Below are positions 24,863 through 33,453 of a DNA stretch of 64,000 bases, in pieces (position 1 is the first letter of the stretch; every line of letters begins with the position of its first letter). The notes under the pieces are model-generated. The model was not told the DNA's origin, made no database searches, and saw only the letters and a list, made by a program, of their open reading frames with translations. The DNA is from Massilia agilis (GTDB taxonomy: Bacteria; Pseudomonadota; Gammaproteobacteria; Burkholderiales; Burkholderiaceae_D), in NCBI RefSeq assembly GCF_024756255.1, contig NZ_JANUHB010000001.1, positions 1,240,001-1,304,000 of the forward strand, in the 5' to 3' direction. The position numbers were made by a program, and so were the translations under genes.

Positions 24863-26034
24863 TGGTCAGCTCCGTTTGGTGCGCCGGGCTGCTGCGCCGC
24901 CGGGTCGAGCGGGTCCATTTCGGGCGGCACCGCCAGTTTGGTCGGGCGGTCCGGATGGCGGCCGCCATGCGCGCTGTAGGTGCGCAGCTGGAACACGTAG
25001 GCCAGCACCTCGGCCACCGCCGAGTACAGCGCCTCGGGAATCTCCTCTTCCAGCTCGACGTGCTTGTACAGCGCACGCGCCAGCGGCGGCGCTTCCAGCA
25101 GCGCCACCTTGTTTTCCTGCGCGATCTCGCGGATTTTGGCCGCCACCTCGTCCACGCCCTTGGCCACCACGCGCGGCGCGCCACGCTGGCCTTCGGCGTA
25201 CTTCAGGGCGACCGCGTAATGGGTCGGGTTGGTGACCACCACGTCGGCCGTCGGCACGTTCGACATCATGCGGCGCTTGGCCATCTCGCGCTGCAGCTGG
25301 CGGATCTTGCCCTTGATCTGCGGGTTACCTTCGGATTCCTTCGATTCCTGGATCACTTCCTGGCGCGTCATCTTGAGCTTGTTGGCGTAGTGCCAGACCT
25401 GGTACGGCCCGTCGAGCGCCGCGATCAGGCCGAGCGCGCCCACCATGAACAGGAAAGCCACGCCGACCAGGTGCACCAGGTGCGTGCTGCCCGAGTGCAG
25501 GGGCTCCAGGGCAAGGCCCATCACGGCCTCCTTCTGGCTCATCACCACCACCCACGCCACGCAGGCCACCACCACGGTCTTGGCAAGTGCCTTGAGCAGC
25601 TCGACCAGCGCATTGGTCGAAAACATGTTGCCCAACCCGCGCATGGGGTTGAGCTTGCCGAAGTTCGGCATGAAAGCCTTGGCGGTGAACAGCCAGCCGC
25701 CGATCAAGAGCGGCGAAGCCAGCGCCACCACCATGATCGCCACCGCCAGCGGCAGGCAGGCCAGCATCACGGTGCCGATGTCGGTGAACACGCGGTGCAG
25801 CAGCACGTCGGGGTTGTACACCTGCTCGCGGTCGAGCGACAGGCCGGACTGCAGCACCGCGGCGAGCTGGCGCGCAAGGCTGCCGCCGGTCAGCCAAAGA
25901 CCGGCGCCGGCCGTCATCAAGACTCCAAAGGTTGCCAGTTCCCGCGATCGGGGCACGTCGCCTTCTTCGCGCGCCTGCTCCAATCGCCTGGCTGACGCGG
26001 GTTCTGTCCGTTCCGCGTCGCTGTCTTCTGCCAT
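24859..26034 (-). CDS. flhB: Flagellar type III export switch protein FlhB
   Basis: 391 residues. It starts MAEDSDAERTEPASARRLEQAREEGDVPRSRE, with the family pattern TEPASxRRLxxAREEGxVPRS. Four membrane helices follow, then the autocleavage site NPTH at residues 269-272 (VVVTNPTHYAVAL). FlhB switches export from rod/hook to filament substrates after cleavage. It is the first gene of the flhB-flhA run. The 273-bp region upstream is shared with the divergent small secreted protein gene; no convincing promoter for flhB was seen. Confidence 0.97.
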   Translation of the reverse strand: MAEDSDAERTEPASARRLEQAREEGDVPRSRELATFGVLMTAGAGLWLTGGSLARQLAAVLQSGLSLDREQVYNPDVLLHRVFTDIGTVMLACLPLAVAIMVVALASPLLIGGWLFTAKAFMPNFGKLNPMRGLGNMFSTNALVELLKALAKTVVVACVAWVVVMSQKEAVMGLALEPLHSGSTHLVHLVGVAFLFMVGALGLIAALDGPYQVWHYANKLKMTRQEVIQESKESEGNPQIKGKIRQLQREMAKRRMMSNVPTADVVVTNPTHYAVALKYAEGQRGAPRVVAKGVDEVAAKIREIAQENKVALLEAPPLARALYKHVELEEEIPEALYSAVAEVLAYVFQLRTYSAHGGRHPDRPTKLAVPPEMDPLDPAAQQPGAPNGADQ

Positions 26035-26239
26035 TCGGTGCTCCTGTTCGCGGTGCCTGGTGCGCCACGCGTCCAGACACTGCTCGAAGATGGCATTATC
26101 CCCGAGGTTTCCCCCTGTCTATTCCTGAAATAGCCCGACAAAGGCCGCGCTTTTCCCCCTCAGGCGGGGGTGATTGTGTCCGAGTCGCTACCTTTTTACT
26201 GCTTGTTGTTGAATTTTATGAATTTGTGCAACTGTTCGT

Positions 26240-26248
26240 TGCTATAAT
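26240..26248 (+). promoter_or_regulatory. Extended -10 promoter for the small secreted protein gene
   Basis: TGCTATAAT (26240-26248) is a perfect -10 hexamer with the TGn extension. No good -35 is visible, as is common for extended -10 promoters. The start point would be near 26255, giving a leader of about 53 nt before the ATG at 26308, with AAAGGGA (26295-26301) as ribosome-binding site. Confidence 0.6.
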
Positions 26249-26307
26249 CGAATTGCCCTGCAGTATTAACCAGGTAACTCATTCAGAATGAATTAAAGGG
26301 ATCCCCG

Positions 26308-26724
26308 ATGAAAAAACTGATCGTCATGACCGCTCTGCTGAGCATGGTCTCGGTGCAAGCTCTGGCACAAGCTCAGGCTGGTGTTGCCGCCGGCCAGGCT
26401 GGCGCTCCCGCCGGCCTGTCTGGTGCTGCCGCCGGCCAGACTGGTGCCGCAGTCGGTACCGCTGGTGGCGGTGCCGCCGGCGCCGCTGCTGGCACCGCTG
26501 GTGCTGCTGGTACCGCTGGTGCTGTCGGTGCAGCTGGCGCCGCCGCTGGTGCCGCTGGTGCCGCTGGTGCCGCCGCTGGTGTCGCTGCCGCTGGTACCGG
26601 CTTCGCTGCCACGACCGCCATCGCCGGCCTGTCGGTTGGCACCGTCGCTGCGATCGGTGCTGGCGTCGCTGCGGCTGCTGTTGCTGCAAGCAACAACGGC
26701 AACAGCACCACGACTCACCACTAA
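26308..26724 (+). CDS. Small secreted Ala/Gly-rich protein (YjbE-like in shape)
   Basis: 138 residues. A signal peptide (MKKLIVMTALLSMVSVQALA) is followed by about 95 residues made almost only of Ala, Gly, Val, Thr and Pro in irregular short repeats (GAAGTAGAA type). A hydrophobic glycine-zipper-like stretch and a polar tail NNGNSTTTHH end the protein. A good ribosome-binding site, an extended -10 promoter and a terminator right after it show it is a real gene. E. coli YjbE, part of the yjbEFGH exopolysaccharide operon, has a similar build with a Thr-rich tail, and a YjbH-type gene lies next door; homology is not proven. The function is unknown. Confidence 0.8.
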   Translation: MKKLIVMTALLSMVSVQALAQAQAGVAAGQAGAPAGLSGAAAGQTGAAVGTAGGGAAGAAAGTAGAAGTAGAVGAAGAAAGAAGAAGAAAGVAAAGTGFAATTAIAGLSVGTVAAIGAGVAAAAVAASNNGNSTTTHH

Positions 26725-26760
26725 TCTTGCCAACGGTGCACTTGCACCGTCGCAAAAAGA

Positions 26761-26791
26761 AAATCGGCCGCACTTGCGGCCGATTTTTTTT
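26761..26791 (+). terminator. Rho-independent terminator after the small secreted protein gene
   Basis: AAATCGGCCGC (26761-26771), loop ACTT and GCGGCCGATTT run into eight T residues ending at 26791. A second hairpin, ACGGTGCA/TGCACCGT (26733-26750), lies between it and the stop codon. Confidence 0.92.
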
Positions 26792-26851
26792 GGCTTTGCG
26801 TTAATTCTTCGTAGCAGCGCATTTCCGGTTCAAGAAAAAGAAAACATGAAC

Positions 26852-26880
26852 CGTCGTTCCGGCGAATGCCGGAACCCATG
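26852..26880. repeat. dRS3-like palindromic repeat
   Basis: The unit reads CGTCGTTCCGGCGAATGCC then GGAACCCATG and has the same layout as the pair at 1762-1865, with TTCCGGC/GCCGGAA arms in place of GTCCCCGC/GCGGGGAC. It lies between two convergent genes. Confidence 0.75.
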
Positions 26881-26924
26881 CTGAGCTAGCAGCATCGCTC
26901 CAGAGAATAACTCACCAGCGTCAC

Positions 26925-29771
26925 CTAGTAACTCCCGCTCCACGCAACGCTCAGCTCGCGCGCTCCGGGTGCAATCACAAGTTGCGACTTAGTGTCGTCT
27001 CGCTGCGCTCGCCAGAGCCAGTTGCCGACCGCGTAACCAATCACGCTGCCACCCACTACGTCAGACACCCAGTGCTGGCGCGAAGCGACACGTCCCATCG
27101 CGCTGACGCTGGCCAGGCCATAAAGCCAAGGAGCGTCATACTCTTTGGCGAAGGGCGTCACTGCGGCGAACGCAACTGCACTGTGGTTCGACGGGAAGGA
27201 GGAATCGGAGCGCTTCGCCGAACAGAGGCAGGAGTCTGCTTCATACGGCCGGGTGCGGCCAACCATGTTTTTGGCGGCGATTGAGAGCGCAGCGGCGCCG
27301 GCTACGGACTGCAGCGAGATCAGGCCGATGTTCTGTGCGCGTGCGTCGCCAAACAACACAGCGGCCCCCGCTGCGCCAGTCATCACCACCGGCATCGCCT
27401 TGCCAACGTTACCCCAAGCGCGCAAGGCGCTCGAACTGCCATGGCGCTGCAGGAACCGGTCGACCGGCTTGTCCAGCAGCGCTCCGGCCGCGAGCGCCGC
27501 GCCGGCGACGACTGCGCCATCGGCCCACTCCGGCAAACTGGGTGTGGTGGAGACCGATTGCTCAACGCGCCAACGGAATGCTTGCCAGGGATTCGGCAGG
27601 CCACGTACTGGCGGGTTCACCGCCGGCAGGCGCTGTTCGTCTGCGCGCTCGGCGAAGTTACCCAGGCCATCATAAGTCGTCATGTCGCGGCGGGGCTGCT
27701 CGACCATCTCGTAGAGGTCACCCGGGCTCATTACCATCTGGCCAACGTCGCGCGTCCACGGCGCGAGTGCCATCCCTGCAGTGGCTTGCGAGTCCTTGGT
27801 GAGCATGATGTTCAGGGGCACCGACATGAAAAGCCCCTTATCGTGGTAAGGGCTGGCCGGGGTGCCGGGGCTGGTGATGTCGTTGCCGTTTGTCCGGGTG
27901 TACCACGCGCCGATCTCAACTCCAGAAGCAAGGCGGCGCTTGAATTCGAGGCGCACGCCTTCATCCTTGGCCAGGAAGCGCCCGGCACGCGCGGTCACGG
28001 TGATGTCGTACGGCAGGCGATAGTGCATGGCGCCCAGCGCTGTCACCGTCTTGTATTCGCGCTTGTCGAACCAGCCTTTGTAACCGCGCTGCTGCAGCGC
28101 GTCCACCGACACATCGGCCGCCCAGCGGCTGTCTTTCGGCAGGTACAGGGCCTGGCCGCCGACGCCGCGGAACATCTCTTCATACAGGCCGGCCGACGCG
28201 CGCAAGTAGACGCGTTCCGACGGCGTCATGTACTGGTTGAGCATCAGCCGATTGAGCTTGACGCGCCCTGCGCGCTTGTACTCGGCGATGTCGGTGCGTA
28301 CATGGGGCAGCAAGCTGTTTGACGACTGCGTCACCCCTGAGACGGTTTCCAGCACTGTCGCCTTCAGGTCACTGTTCAGGTACAGCCCCTGTGCAAGCCG
28401 GCGATCATAGTTCGCCGCCGCCCACAATTCGTAACGCAGCGCGCCGCTCGGGTCGTTGAAGAAAAACGAAAGCTTCGGTACCAGTTTGAAGCGGTTCGTC
28501 TCCCTGTCTTCAGAGGCCACCTTGACGAAATCGCCTTCGTGGTTCACCTGCACGCCCAGTTGAGCGTCGTCCCTGATGGCTGACAGCATCCCGTCACTGT
28601 CGCCCGATACGACGTCCCCTGGTCCGGCGTAACGCACGTCGACCGTTTGCAGGAAAGTGTCGCGGTCAACCAGCCCGGTAAAGTAGTCGGTGAGGCGCTG
28701 CAGATCCACGAATTCATAGGTGGCGACCGGCTGCTCCTGACGCGTGTAGATGACCCGGATCGCGCGGGTGCCTTCCGGGGCGAATGCCAGGGCAGTACGG
28801 GCGGCACGCCCAACCGCCCGGCCCAGGCTGGAAATGCGGTTGTTCGTCAGCGCGATCACCATGGTGGCGCCGTCGTAATCGACGCGTACATTCTTGAAGT
28901 CCTGCACCACCAATGCCTGCACCAGCCCCGCCGCATGACGGCGGTCTTGCTGCCACTCCTGGGCTGACACGCGTGCTGGCGCATCCTTGGACTGGAACGG
29001 TGCTGGTTCCTGGAACTTGGGGATGAACTCACGTTCCGAGAAAGGAATGCTCAGCCAGAGGTTGGCGCTGAAATGCTCGCGATGGCGTGCCACTTGCGCA
29101 CCGAGCCATCCCCAGCGATATTCAAGGCCCACTGCAGGGCCCTTGCGGCGCTGCCCTGCCGCGGTGTATTGGGCGCGGAAGTCCTTGCTGTAATCGGTCG
29201 CATCGTATTCCGCGACCAGTGCGAGACCGGGCACCGAAAGCGGCGCCCAGCGGGCCGCCGCAAACGGACCGGTCGGCCGTTTCTGGCCAATACCAAAACT
29301 TGCCTCGATGTTGCGGGCTGCTCCGAACGCTTTCGACGCCACAAGGTACCGGCCTTTGAACAACTCCGTCCCGAACAGGTCGGTGGCCCCGACCGCGACT
29401 CCCGGTAGCCAGGTTGACTCCGGCAGCACCTGAAGTTTGGCATCGACGACCTTATCCTTGAATCGGCCATATTGGCTGCCGTACGCGCCCGGCACGTTCG
29501 AAAAGCCCGGGATGCCGTTGATCGACACATACCGGCCGGTCACCTGCAGAAAGGGAAGGATCGTCGCGGTGGCCCAAAAACTGCCGTACGGGTTGTCGAA
29601 GCTATAGCCGGCGCTGAAGGTGCCGTCCGGTTCCACGCCGGCGTTCGGCATGTTGATATATCCGGACTGTCCTCGTACTCCGGGTACAGCGGCAAATGCA
29701 TTAACGGCACTGGCCGCACCAAGCAGTATCCAAGCGCAGCAACTGGTTGTGAAGGGGAGGTTGAATGCCAC
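26925..29771 (-). CDS. YjbH-type outer-membrane exopolysaccharide protein fused to a PAP2 phosphatase
   Basis: 948 residues from a GTG start. After a signal peptide (cleavage near NAFA-AVPG), residues about 30-735 resemble the YjbH family of beta-barrel proteins tied to exopolysaccharide: GQSGYINMPNAGVEPDGTFS, then many aromatic-alternating strands. Residues about 760-925 are a type 2 phosphatidic acid phosphatase (PAP2). All three motifs are intact: KNMVGRTRP from 834, SSFPSNHSA from 857, and GRVASRQHWVSD at about 893-904. The PAP2 part could dephosphorylate a lipid pyrophosphate carrier or trim phosphate from glycan or lipid A at the outer membrane; this is inference. No frameshift separates the parts. 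It is convergent with the small secreted protein gene and upstream of the glycan locus end. Confidence 0.88.
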   Translation of the reverse strand: MAFNLPFTTSCCAWILLGAASAVNAFAAVPGVRGQSGYINMPNAGVEPDGTFSAGYSFDNPYGSFWATATILPFLQVTGRYVSINGIPGFSNVPGAYGSQYGRFKDKVVDAKLQVLPESTWLPGVAVGATDLFGTELFKGRYLVASKAFGAARNIEASFGIGQKRPTGPFAAARWAPLSVPGLALVAEYDATDYSKDFRAQYTAAGQRRKGPAVGLEYRWGWLGAQVARHREHFSANLWLSIPFSEREFIPKFQEPAPFQSKDAPARVSAQEWQQDRRHAAGLVQALVVQDFKNVRVDYDGATMVIALTNNRISSLGRAVGRAARTALAFAPEGTRAIRVIYTRQEQPVATYEFVDLQRLTDYFTGLVDRDTFLQTVDVRYAGPGDVVSGDSDGMLSAIRDDAQLGVQVNHEGDFVKVASEDRETNRFKLVPKLSFFFNDPSGALRYELWAAANYDRRLAQGLYLNSDLKATVLETVSGVTQSSNSLLPHVRTDIAEYKRAGRVKLNRLMLNQYMTPSERVYLRASAGLYEEMFRGVGGQALYLPKDSRWAADVSVDALQQRGYKGWFDKREYKTVTALGAMHYRLPYDITVTARAGRFLAKDEGVRLEFKRRLASGVEIGAWYTRTNGNDITSPGTPASPYHDKGLFMSVPLNIMLTKDSQATAGMALAPWTRDVGQMVMSPGDLYEMVEQPRRDMTTYDGLGNFAERADEQRLPAVNPPVRGLPNPWQAFRWRVEQSVSTTPSLPEWADGAVVAGAALAAGALLDKPVDRFLQRHGSSSALRAWGNVGKAMPVVMTGAAGAAVLFGDARAQNIGLISLQSVAGAAALSIAAKNMVGRTRPYEADSCLCSAKRSDSSFPSNHSAVAFAAVTPFAKEYDAPWLYGLASVSAMGRVASRQHWVSDVVGGSVIGYAVGNWLWRAQRDDTKSQLVIAPGARELSVAWSGSY

Positions 29772-29995
29772 TTTTGATCGGGTAGAAACGATTCGGATCG
29801 CTGTCTCAGCGAGAGCTTTGATTCAGAACAAAATATTATGCGCTAAGCGCCACTATTCTTGAGTTTGTTGTAATCTTATTGCAAATTGGAGGATGTCTTA
29901 AAGGTAATTCTCTTCAAATGTCACGACCGAATGGCTCTTGTGCTAAACTTTGTTCAAAGACTTCTCGCTTCACTTTCCGACGCTAGGAAAAGCAG

Positions 29996-30238
29996 ATGAA
30001 TCTCAAAAGGCTAAGAAAAGCATTCGCAACGCCCGGTCGGCCGTCTTCGGCTGGACTGAGCTGCATAAGCAGCCTGGACAGGAGCATCCCAACGCTACGG
30101 ACAGTGCTGATCATTGCGGGGATCGTCGGCGCCGCTTTGGATGTAGACGTGACTGCCGATTACCTGTTTGCGGCCGGTCTTCTTCTCCACTTCACCATCT
30201 GGTTTGAAGACTGGTGGCGCGCGGCGCGCGCAAACTGA
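29996..30238 (+). CDS. Small putative membrane protein
   Basis: 80 residues; no family recognised. AGGAAA lies about 6 nt before the ATG. The N-terminal half is basic and polar (MNLKRLRKAFATPGRP). The C-terminal half has one or two hydrophobic stretches (TVLIIAGIVGAALDV and YLFAAGLLLHFTIWFEDWW) ending in an aromatic-basic edge. It is isolated between the divergent YjbH-PAP2 gene and the convergent end of the wecA-like gene. The 224-bp region before it (29772-29995) is AT-rich and must carry promoters for both, but no good hexamers were found. It may be a real small protein; evidence is modest. Confidence 0.45.
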   Translation: MNLKRLRKAFATPGRPSSAGLSCISSLDRSIPTLRTVLIIAGIVGAALDVDVTADYLFAAGLLLHFTIWFEDWWRAARAN

Positions 30239-30303
30239 ACCGGTTCACCCTCGTCCGCTCGCAGCTTCCACGACGCTCCGCAAGCGGCGCCCCGGCCGGC
30301 ACA

Positions 30304-31458
30304 TCATGAGTGCTGCTGGGCAGACTCCTCCGCGTTGCCAAATGCAAACAGACCAGGAATCGTCCAGCGTCCGTGCACCAGACGGCGGTAGGCCAAGACA
30401 TAAATGCAGAATTGGGCCACGACCAGCGCCGCTGCAACCAGGATATTGTGGCCAAAGGCCGCGCTTGCAAAAATGCTGCATGCAACCACCGGCACGACAA
30501 ACAGCACCACCGCGGCGTTACGCTGCCAGGGGCGCTGCGGATTCCGGGCCACCATGGGAAAAACCACGCGCCGGTAGATAAGGGTGTGAAGATGCAAGGC
30601 GTCCGCGGCACCCGGGCTGACCTTCTTGATGAATTTCCGCCTGTAGATGCTGAACATAACCTCGATGACCGGATAGCCGCAGATTCCCAGCAGCTGCCAT
30701 GCATTCACTTCCGGCCGCCGCACCAGCAGCAACACTGCCATTTCAGCGACCCAAAAGCCAAGGAAATAGGCGCCGCCATCGCCAAGGAACAGCTTGCCGA
30801 ACGGGTAATTGAAGAGGAAGAAACCGAGTGTCGCGCCGATGCAAAGGGCGCCGAGCAAGGTCACGAACCCGTCTCCGTTTTGCCAAGCGACATAGCTCAG
30901 CCCGGCGGCGATCAGCATCAGGGTGCTGCTCGAAAGCCCGTTAAAGCCGTCAATGATGTTGATGGCATTCGCACCGCCGGCCACCAGCAATGCGGTCACG
31001 CATACCGCGATCGGGGTCACCAACAGCAAAAGGTCGATGCCCCAGATGTCCACTTCATTCACGGTAGCGCCCAGGGCGAAGCTGGCGAGCAGCGCGCTCA
31101 GGATCGTCGCCGCGAGCCTGACCTTGACCGAAACCTTCTTGGTGATATCCTCGACAATTCCGGCGACAAAAGCCGGGGCGCCAACGACGATCAGGGCCTC
31201 GAGCCGGTAAATCCTTACGGCGTTTAACGCCTGGGGCCACAATTGGACGAAGATCCACAGGCCGGCCACCATACCGACCAACACCGCCACACCGCCAACC
31301 CTCGGCACGGCCGTCGTATGCACTTTTTGCACGCCGTTTAAATCATGGTCGTTCGATAGTTTTCCATGCCACCGCTCCGAAACGACGATAAGCATGCTCA
31401 TGCAGAAGCTTGCAGCCATAGCCGCAAAACCCAGCTTGATTAAATATTCGAAAAACAT
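30304..31458 (-). CDS. WecA/TagO-family undecaprenyl-phosphate sugar-1-phosphate transferase
   Basis: 384 residues with about ten membrane helices. It starts glycan synthesis by moving a HexNAc-1-phosphate from a UDP-sugar to undecaprenyl phosphate. Family motifs are present: KVHTTAVPRVGG, the aspartate-bearing loop GIVEDITKK, NAINIIDGFNGLS, FLFNYPFGKLFLGDGGAYFLG and the HLHTLIYRR loop. It is the last gene of the minus-strand glycan locus. A 282-bp gap with its own -10 element separates it from wbuC, so it may also be transcribed alone. The sugar (GlcNAc, or a FucNAc isomer as for WbpL) cannot be told. Confidence 0.9.
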   Translation of the reverse strand: MFFEYLIKLGFAAMAASFCMSMLIVVSERWHGKLSNDHDLNGVQKVHTTAVPRVGGVAVLVGMVAGLWIFVQLWPQALNAVRIYRLEALIVVGAPAFVAGIVEDITKKVSVKVRLAATILSALLASFALGATVNEVDIWGIDLLLLVTPIAVCVTALLVAGGANAINIIDGFNGLSSSTLMLIAAGLSYVAWQNGDGFVTLLGALCIGATLGFFLFNYPFGKLFLGDGGAYFLGFWVAEMAVLLLVRRPEVNAWQLLGICGYPVIEVMFSIYRRKFIKKVSPGAADALHLHTLIYRRVVFPMVARNPQRPWQRNAAVVLFVVPVVACSIFASAAFGHNILVAAALVVAQFCIYVLAYRRLVHGRWTIPGLFAFGNAEESAQQHS

Positions 31459-31636
31459 GAATTAGTCCTGGATAAAGTCAACCGATATCGGCTCGCGCCA
31501 ACCTGGCATCAGAATTACCCGGCCACAGCCGCGCAACAGAGAATGTTCTCGCTTGTCGGTTGAAATCTTGCAAGAGACGGCAAGCCAAAAGGGCGCTAAC
31601 ACTACCGGCTTTCCATTTGGCAAGTTTTACCTGTAC

Positions 31637-31642
31637 ATTATA
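31637..31642 (-). promoter_or_regulatory. Possible -10 element for the wecA-like gene
   Basis: On the minus strand CACTTATAATG holds a perfect TATAAT. No good -35 was found at 16-18 bp. It would start a transcript with a leader of about 170 nt to the ATG at 31458. Between it and wbuC a small hairpin (ACCCC-ATCTGG-GGGGT, 31703-31718) could end transcripts from upstream. The rest of the 31459-31740 gap has no gene. Confidence 0.4.
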
Positions 31643-31740
31643 AGTGAGGAACGATAACTGGACGCATGTCGGCGGCTCAATTTTTCGTTCTGTATCGAAA
31701 TAACCCCATCTGGGGGGTGACGGGAACCCTGCTCCTTAAC

Positions 31741-32256
31741 TCAGGTCATTCTTGCGCTGTCATCCAGCGCCTCCAGTGCCAATTTCCGCAGGACTCTCAT
31801 ATACTCGGCGACCCCGGGGCCGTTTTCTCCAGGAGCCCAGGGTGCGAATTCCTTGGCGGCGGTAGCGACGAATGGGCCGGCTTTTACCTCCAGTAGCACG
31901 GCCCCGTCCGTCAACGCCAGCACCGTATGCCAGGCGCCCGGCGCAAGCTCCACCCCCGCATTCATTGACGCGTCGCGCCCGCCGGCGCCAAAGCCGATCA
32001 CTTCGCGCGGTGCGCCGCTGTCCTCGAAGAGGATCAGGGCGAACGTGCCGCGCACGGCGAATAAGGTTTCCGTTTTGGGGTCAAGCGCATGCCTGTGCGG
32101 CCGGATATAGCTGTCAGGGCAAATTGCATTCAGCAGGCGCTGGCAAGGTTCCTCAAAGCTCTGATGAATATTGAGGTGTTGCCTCGTCCGCTCCGACCGG
32201 CTCGCTGCGCGCACCAACTCGTCCAAAATTTCGTTTGAAATTACCCTGACGTTCAT
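31741..32256 (-). CDS. wbuC: WbuC-family cupin protein
   Basis: 171 residues. It has the WbuC N-terminal pattern (ARTR-like SERTRQHLNIHQSFEEPCQRLLNA, then DSYIRPHRHALDPKTETLFAVRG) and a cupin metal site suggested by RPHRH, the Glu of KTE and PGAWHTV. WbuC genes accompany WbuB in L-FucNAc-containing O-antigen loci (E. coli O26 type); the reaction is not established. The start lies inside the 3' end of the wbuB-like gene, a 104-bp overlap in another frame. The start is supported because the MxVI N-terminus is conserved as I recall the family. Confidence 0.88.
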   Translation of the reverse strand: MNVRVISNEILDELVRAASRSERTRQHLNIHQSFEEPCQRLLNAICPDSYIRPHRHALDPKTETLFAVRGTFALILFEDSGAPREVIGFGAGGRDASMNAGVELAPGAWHTVLALTDGAVLLEVKAGPFVATAAKEFAPWAPGENGPGVAEYMRVLRKLALEALDDSARMT

Positions 32257-33439
32257 ATTCCAAAGCCTGACTGATTTGGGATACCGCGGCCGCCGGCGAA
32301 AACATCTGTTTCGCCAGCGCTTTGCAGCGCGCCGCTACCTCACGGTCCCGTTCCAGGTCGGCCAGCAATTCCGCGGCCTGGGCCGCGAGCACGTCGGCGC
32401 AGTTATCGGTACATACGCGGCCTACCCGCATTTCCTGGATCAGGCCAACGAGGTCGTTACCGGCATTGATGTTGGCCAGCACAGGCAGCGATGCCTGCAT
32501 GTACGACAAAAATTTACCCGGGATATTGTGAGTTTTGTGGCGCGGGTCGAGCGCAACAAGGCCAACATGGCACTGCGCATACAGCCCGGGAATTTCGTCG
32601 GGGTCGATCTCGTCGCAAAAGATCACATTGTCGAGTCCGCGCCGGGCCGCATCGTCGCGCAAGCGGCGGGCGTCGCTGCCACGCCCAACGAACAGGAAGC
32701 CCACATCGGCGCGGTGCAACAGGCGCTCGGCCAGGTCGAGCAAGATGCCCATGCCTTGCGCAATGCCCATATTGCCCGCATAAACGAAGATTTTGCGTCC
32801 CGAAAGCGTCGAGCGCTGCACCGAGACGCTGCAGCCGCGGTCCGGCGTATCTGCCAGCCAGTTGTGCAGCACTTCAAGGTTCGCGTGCGCCGCGGCGCGT
32901 CCCTGGAAATAGGCCAGGTTGCCAGGTGTCTGCACGCCGATCACGTCGGCCAGGCGGTACTGGCGATTTGCGACGGACTTGAAAAAATGGTACGGCAAGC
33001 CCCGCCCCATCAGCCCCATGTCCACCGCCCACTCGGGGAAAATATCGCGGATGATCAAGTAGCTCGGGCAAGCACTCCTGGCCTTGATGGCTCTGGCAAC
33101 CGGCCCCAGGAAGATCGTCGGGGAATACCAGACAACGCCGTCAAAGCTTGCGTGCGCGAGCGGGCTGCGGCGCAGATTGCGCAGCATGGCGTAGGGCATG
33201 AAGAATTCCGCCACCGTACGCCGCACGTAGTTAACATCCTTGGTCTTCGGCGTGCGCAGGCGCAACACCTGAATGCCGTCCCACTGCTCCAGATGCCAAG
33301 GCTGGCCCAGCTCCGGTGAGGCAATCAGTACCGTCACCGCGTGGCCCTGCCGCGCAAACTCGCGCGACAGGTCGCGCAGCTGGACGGCACCGGAGGAGCG
33401 AAGCGGGGGGAACGCATCCGCAATGAGGGCGATTCGCAT
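32153..33439 (-). CDS. wbuB: WbuB-type family 4 glycosyltransferase (probable L-FucNAc transferase)
   Basis: 428 residues from the ATG at 33439 (MRIALIADAFPPLRSSGAV); ten upstream in-frame residues are not accepted. It is a GT-B fold: the acceptor domain has QLRDLSREFARQGHAVTVL, the donor domain has KIFVYAGNMGIAQGMGILLDLAE, then FVGRGSDA and the late EGIP-like segment ARHKTHNIPGKFLSYMQ. Neighbours (UDP-L-FucNAc synthesis just upstream, WbuC just downstream) point to transfer of L-FucNAc in the cytoplasm to the lipid-linked unit. The last 35 codons overlap wbuC. Confidence 0.87.
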   Translation of the reverse strand: MRIALIADAFPPLRSSGAVQLRDLSREFARQGHAVTVLIASPELGQPWHLEQWDGIQVLRLRTPKTKDVNYVRRTVAEFFMPYAMLRNLRRSPLAHASFDGVVWYSPTIFLGPVARAIKARSACPSYLIIRDIFPEWAVDMGLMGRGLPYHFFKSVANRQYRLADVIGVQTPGNLAYFQGRAAAHANLEVLHNWLADTPDRGCSVSVQRSTLSGRKIFVYAGNMGIAQGMGILLDLAERLLHRADVGFLFVGRGSDARRLRDDAARRGLDNVIFCDEIDPDEIPGLYAQCHVGLVALDPRHKTHNIPGKFLSYMQASLPVLANINAGNDLVGLIQEMRVGRVCTDNCADVLAAQAAELLADLERDREVAARCKALAKQMFSPAAAVSQISQALEYERQGNFKRNFGRVGARSEPVGADEATPQYSSEL

Positions 33440-33453
33440 CGGCCACTTCCCTC

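Noticed and set aside
26095..26123. Sigma-70 promoter for flhB (GATAAT on the minus strand)
   Set aside because: The hexamer 17 bp upstream reads AATAGA, a poor -35, so the promoter of flhB remains unidentified.
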